In this document: positions 5,093-7,552 of the stretch, in pieces | Position numbering within the stretch: the stretch's first letter is position 1 | How the letters are laid out: every line of letters starts with the position of its first letter | Source of the DNA: Neisseriaceae bacterium | GTDB lineage: Bacteria > Pseudomonadota > Gammaproteobacteria > Burkholderiales > Neisseriaceae | Length of the DNA: 7,552 nt | Direction of reading: 5' to 3' | Assembly (NCBI GenBank): GCA_017446355.1 | Contig: JAFSQZ010000202.1 | Coordinates: 1-7,552 of the forward strand | Made by a program: the position numbers and the translations under genes | Notes under the pieces: generated by a model | What the model was told of the DNA's origin: nothing | Database searches by the model: none | The model's input: the letters and a program-made list of their open reading frames with translations, nothing else

Positions 5093-6586
5093 TTATTTCT
5101 CCTGTTTCCATTTGAATAATGATAAAACACCAGCAATAATGATTAAAGCAATTGACATACCATAACCAAATATTCCTAAAAACCAACTTGGATAACCTTC
5201 ATAACCTTCATTGATGACTTTAATAAGTTCGCTGACCAACATATAGCCCAACACAATAGTTGTGCCTGTTATCACAATTTGCCAAGTTTTGCCCAGTTTG
5301 AACGAAGAAATATTGTTTATGTGTTCTGCCAAAGGTTTCAGGCTGCCTGAAAATACGATACACAACAAAGAAACAAAGGCTACTGCCACAATACCAAAAC
5401 TGTTGACAAATTTATCCAATACGTCCAGTAATGGTAAACCTGTTGCTGTGCCAAATAATACTGTTGAAAGTATTGCCAATGGTATACATACAACCAAAGT
5501 TGCTTTCACTCGTGGGAAATGCGTTTTGTCTTGCACGGCAGCAATGACTACTTCCAAAATAGAAATCAGCGAAGTAATTCCTGCAAACAAAAGTGAGCCA
5601 AAAAACAACACGCCAATCAATGTGCTGCCAACGGGCATTTGGTCAATAATGGTTGGAAACGCGATAAAGGCTAAACCAATACCTGATGTAACCACTTCAC
5701 TGACTTCTTTACCCATATTTTGTGCCATAAAGCCCAAAGCTGAAAAGACGCCAATACCCGCTAAAATCTCAAAACTGCTGTTGGCAAAACCCACCACCAA
5801 ACCTGAACCACTTAAATCGGTTTTCGGTTTGATATACGATGCGTAAGTAACCATAATGCCAAAGCAAATAGATAAAGAGAAGAAAATTTGCCCATAAGCA
5901 GCAATCCACACACTTGGTTGTGCCAGTTTGCCCCAATCAGGCGTAAACAAAGCATTTAAACCATTGGCTGCACCAGGTAAAAATAAAGAATACAAAACCA
6001 AAATACTGAACATTGCGGTCAATAATGGCATCAAAATCACACTGACTTTACCAACACCTTTTTGAACACCTGTTGCCAATAAGGTAATCACCAATATCCA
6101 CACGCCAAGCAAGGGAAACACAATACCGTTCACAAAATCTAAACCCACGCCAACATCAGATGCCATTTTTAAATATTCACCAAAGAAAAAGGCTTTTGGG
6201 TCATCGCCCCACGCGCTGGTGAGTGCGAAATAAGTATAACTTGCAGCCCAACCGATAATCACAGCGTAATAAATGGCAATGACGATACTGATTAACACTT
6301 GCCACCAACCGAATATTTCAAATTTACGGTTTAAACGGCGATACGCCAATGGCGCAGAACCACGATATTTGTGTCCAATTGCGTAATCCAAAAACAAAAT
6401 AGGAATGCCAGCAGTCAACAATGCCACCAAATAAGGAAGAATAAAAGCACCACCGCCATTATCGTAAGCAACATAAGGAAAACGCCAAATATTGCCTAAA
6501 CCCACTGCCGAACCAATGGCAGCTAAAATAAATGCACCGCGCCCTGCAAAACTTTCGCGTTTGGGACTTTGAGATTGTTCGGACAT
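5093..6586 (-). CDS. Sodium-dependent NSS (SNF) family amino-acid transporter, MetP-like
   Basis: A 497-residue inner-membrane protein of the neurotransmitter:sodium symporter family (LeuT fold), predicted to import an amino acid with Na+. TM1 holds the family signature GSAVGLGNIWRFPY (25-38) with the unwound-helix region around Gly29-Gly31. TM3 contains the tyrosine pair IYYAV (105-109) and TM6 the FFSLSICFG region (235-243). The length and C-terminal segments fit MetP-like members with 12 helices, and the MetS-like small subunit directly downstream supports methionine/alanine-type uptake; the substrate itself is inferred. The ribosome binding site before the ATG is poor (GGGGAA is rather far upstream). 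An exact DUS palindrome at 5336-5352 encodes Phe-Ser-Gly-Ser-Leu-Lys (412-417) in a loop. Confidence 0.9.
   Translation of the reverse strand: MSEQSQSPKRESFAGRGAFILAAIGSAVGLGNIWRFPYVAYDNGGGAFILPYLVALLTAGIPILFLDYAIGHKYRGSAPLAYRRLNRKFEIFGWWQVLISIVIAIYYAVIIGWAASYTYFALTSAWGDDPKAFFFGEYLKMASDVGVGLDFVNGIVFPLLGVWILVITLLATGVQKGVGKVSVILMPLLTAMFSILVLYSLFLPGAANGLNALFTPDWGKLAQPSVWIAAYGQIFFSLSICFGIMVTYASYIKPKTDLSGSGLVVGFANSSFEILAGIGVFSALGFMAQNMGKEVSEVVTSGIGLAFIAFPTIIDQMPVGSTLIGVLFFGSLLFAGITSLISILEVVIAAVQDKTHFPRVKATLVVCIPLAILSTVLFGTATGLPLLDVLDKFVNSFGIVAVAFVSLLCIVFSGSLKPLAEHINNISSFKLGKTWQIVITGTTIVLGYMLVSELIKVINEGYEGYPSWFLGIFGYGMSIALIIIAGVLSLFKWKQEK
5336..5352. repeat. DUS palindrome within the NSS transporter gene
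   Basis: TTTCAGGCTGCCTGAAA, with the Simonsiella-type 12-mer on plus (5340-5351) and the Kingella-type on minus (5348-5337). On the coding strand it is read as FSGSLK. Confidence 0.92.
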
Positions 6587-7094
6587 AATGTTCTATTTCC
6601 CCATTCAAAAACGGTTAAATATGCACAAATTTTAACAAAAAGTAAAGTAACTTAACAAATGATAGCAATTTATTGATTTTAAAACACTTAAATCAACATA
6701 AAAATATCAATTCATACCCTTAAAATCGCAAAAAAAATGCCAATATCATCATAAGTTAATATAAAAATTTAGGCGATATTGTTGTTTATCCTATTTATTA
6801 TCAAACATTTTGGTATGAAATCTTTACAAAAGCGTTATTTAGAATGAGCGTTGAGCGTAATGAAGCAAATGAGCTATTGAATAAAATAAGCTAAATTTAC
6901 GTTTCGTGTTTGATAACACAAGGGCGGAAAATGATGCTTACTTGTTTTACTGACAAGTTTTACAATAACAGTGGTACAAGGCTGAAATTTATTAGTTGGT
7001 ATTGTTGTTTTGCGAAAAAATCCTTTATAAAACAATAAAATGAGATGATTTGTTTCATTGCATTATTTATTTAGAATGACCAGTTTTGTAAAGG
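6587..7094. other. About 500 bases without a convincing gene
   Basis: This AT-rich stretch lies upstream of the NSS gene and downstream of the nnrE remnant. It must hold the NSS promoter, but I could not fix one confidently; TTGTTA (6653-6648) with TTAAAA 17 bases on is a poor candidate. Notable contents: the 13-mer AAATATGCACAAA (6617-6629), also found before the MFS gene; a CAATATC/GATATTG dyad (6741-6747, 6775-6781); and a 13-base direct repeat TTATTTAGAATGA (6835-6847, 7067-7079) enclosing a 12-base imperfect inverted repeat (6859-6870, 7048-7059). A 35-codon frame at 6931-7038 looks accidental. Confidence 0.5.
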
Positions 7095-7111
7095 TTTCAG
7101 GCAGCCTGAAA
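7095..7111. repeat. DUS palindrome directly after the nnrE remnant
   Basis: TTTCAGGCAGCCTGAAA, with the Kingella-type 12-mer on plus (7099-7110) and the Simonsiella-type on minus (7107-7096). It abuts the nnrE stop codon at 7114-7112. No T run follows on the minus strand, so terminator function is doubtful. Confidence 0.92.
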
Positions 7112-7350
7112 TTAAATGCCTATATCAATCACTTGAATGTTTCCACAATATTTTTGTGCATTTGTCATTGTGTGCGCAGGTTTCAATGCGCCGAAAGCGA
7201 AGGTGGTATGCGCTTGAAAGGTGTTGTCTGCAACCAATCCTGTGTCGCAATCAATACCACTTGGTATGTCCAAAGCAAAGCGTTTGGCAGATTGCTGATT
7301 AACGGTGCTAAATACTGCGGCAATATTTTCAGGCAGGCTGCCTGAAAACC
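7112..7350 (-). pseudogene. nnrE: 3' remnant of NAD(P)H-hydrate epimerase gene nnrE (YjeF_N domain)
   Basis: About the last 78 codons of a YjeF_N domain, the epimerase that converts R- to S-NAD(P)HX in nicotinamide cofactor repair. Recognisable pieces are ALDIPSGIDCDTG, then AFGALKPAHTM, then the terminal YCGNIQVIDIGI before TAA. The family needs over 200 residues; the N-terminal two-thirds, including the nucleotide-binding start of the fold, are absent. Upstream of about 7350 the frame runs into the end of clpB, which is read in another frame, so the loss is a true truncation and not a sequencing frameshift. The homology begins right at a DUS palindrome (its first residues SGSLPEN are DUS-encoded) and ends at another. 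A TTG at 7384 gives an open frame, but it has no sign of being a real start. A dispensable fragment is most likely. Confidence 0.82.
7326..7348. repeat. Extended 23-base DUS palindrome at the clpB/nnrE junction
   Basis: Arms 7326-7336 and 7338-7348 are perfectly complementary around a single G at 7337. AGGCTGCCTGAA lies at 7335-7346 on plus. It starts eight bases after the clpB stop codon on the minus strand and may serve as the clpB transcript's 3' hairpin, though only ATATTG-like sequence follows. Confidence 0.88.
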
Positions 7351-7355
7351 CACAA

Positions 7356-7550
7356 TCACGCAAACAGTATTTGATTATCTGCAAGCGAAATATTCACCGT
7401 GCTATTGGGCGGATAGTCGCCTGCCAACAGTTTTTTGGCTAATGGATTTTCGATTTCCGACTGTATGGCTCGTTTCAAGGGTCTGGCTCCATACACGGGG
7501 TCGAAGCCTGTTTGGGCGATAAAGTCTAATGCTTCGTCCGTAATGGTTAA
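7356..7550 (-). CDS. clpB: C-terminus of ClpB disaggregase (partial)
   Basis: The last 64 codons of a gene entering from the right edge and ending in TGA at 7358-7356. The peptide begins LTITDEALDFIAQTGFDPVY and continues GARPLKRAIQ, ENPLAKKLLAG. DPVYGARPLKRAIQ is the hallmark of the C-terminal (D2-small) domain of ClpB/Hsp100, including the conserved GARPLKR stretch with the sensor-2 arginine. ClpB is the ATP-driven hexameric chaperone that pulls polypeptides from aggregates together with DnaK. ClpA or ClpC ends differ, but only this tail is visible, so the rest of the gene cannot be judged. The stop lies inside the frame opening of the nnrE remnant, marking the junction. Confidence 0.92.
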   Translation of the reverse strand, partial: LTITDEALDFIAQTGFDPVYGARPLKRAIQSEIENPLAKKLLAGDYPPNSTVNISLADNQILFA

Positions 7551-7552
7551 GC

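Noticed and set aside
5262..5846. 194-codon plus-strand frame
   Set aside because: It is antisense to the NSS transporter gene, has no recognisable domain and a composition expected of a shadow frame.
6931..7038. 35-codon plus-strand frame starting ATG-ATG
   Set aside because: GGCGGA lies upstream, but the peptide has no recognisable pattern, unusual Cys/Phe/Lys content and no supporting context.
7058..7345. 95-codon plus-strand frame
   Set aside because: It is antisense to the nnrE remnant, whose minus-strand peptide is clearly a YjeF_N domain.

Overview
The window looks like chromosomal DNA from an AT-rich member of the Neisseriaceae. The main evidence is the DNA uptake sequence (DUS). 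The 12-mer AGGCTGCCTGAA, on one strand or the other, occurs exactly at eight places, and its 10-base core at three more. From memory this is the Simonsiella-type dialect (AG-simDUS). Five of the eight sites are near-perfect palindromes that also carry the Kingella-type form AGGCAGCCTGAA on the opposite strand. A Simonsiella/Alysiella/Kingella-type organism is the best guess; the species is not established.

Layout. (1) Bases 1-172 hold two direct copies of an 87-base unit, each ending in a DUS. A minus-strand reading frame with a strong ribosome binding site at 215-220 runs through both copies and off the left edge. (2) A Mip/FkpA-type FKBP lipoprotein (366-1178, minus) and PrmB, the ribosomal protein L3 glutamine methyltransferase (1313-2239, plus), diverge from an unusually symmetrical promoter region. 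(3) A ZnuA-type zinc-binding protein (2376-3284, plus) stands without its ABC partners behind a good Zur box. (4) Convergent to it, across a shared terminator, is an MFS transporter (3412-4731, minus). (5) A sodium-coupled NSS-family transporter (5093-6586, minus) is followed one base later by a 34-residue MetS-like small subunit (4987-5091). (6) About 500 bases at 6587-7094 hold no convincing gene. (7) A 3'-terminal remnant of the NAD(P)H-hydrate epimerase gene nnrE (7112-about 7350, minus) lies between two DUS palindromes. (8) The C-terminus of ClpB (7356-7550, minus) runs off the right edge.

The genes are mostly separate housekeeping and transport units: envelope protein folding, ribosomal protein modification, zinc capture and small-solute uptake. 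The only clear operon is the NSS transporter with its small subunit. I saw no defence system, complete insertion sequence, CRISPR array or biosynthetic cluster. The unusual content is structural: DUS used as terminator arm and as coding sequence, a DUS-bearing tandem repeat, a mirror-image divergent promoter and a DUS-bounded gene fragment.
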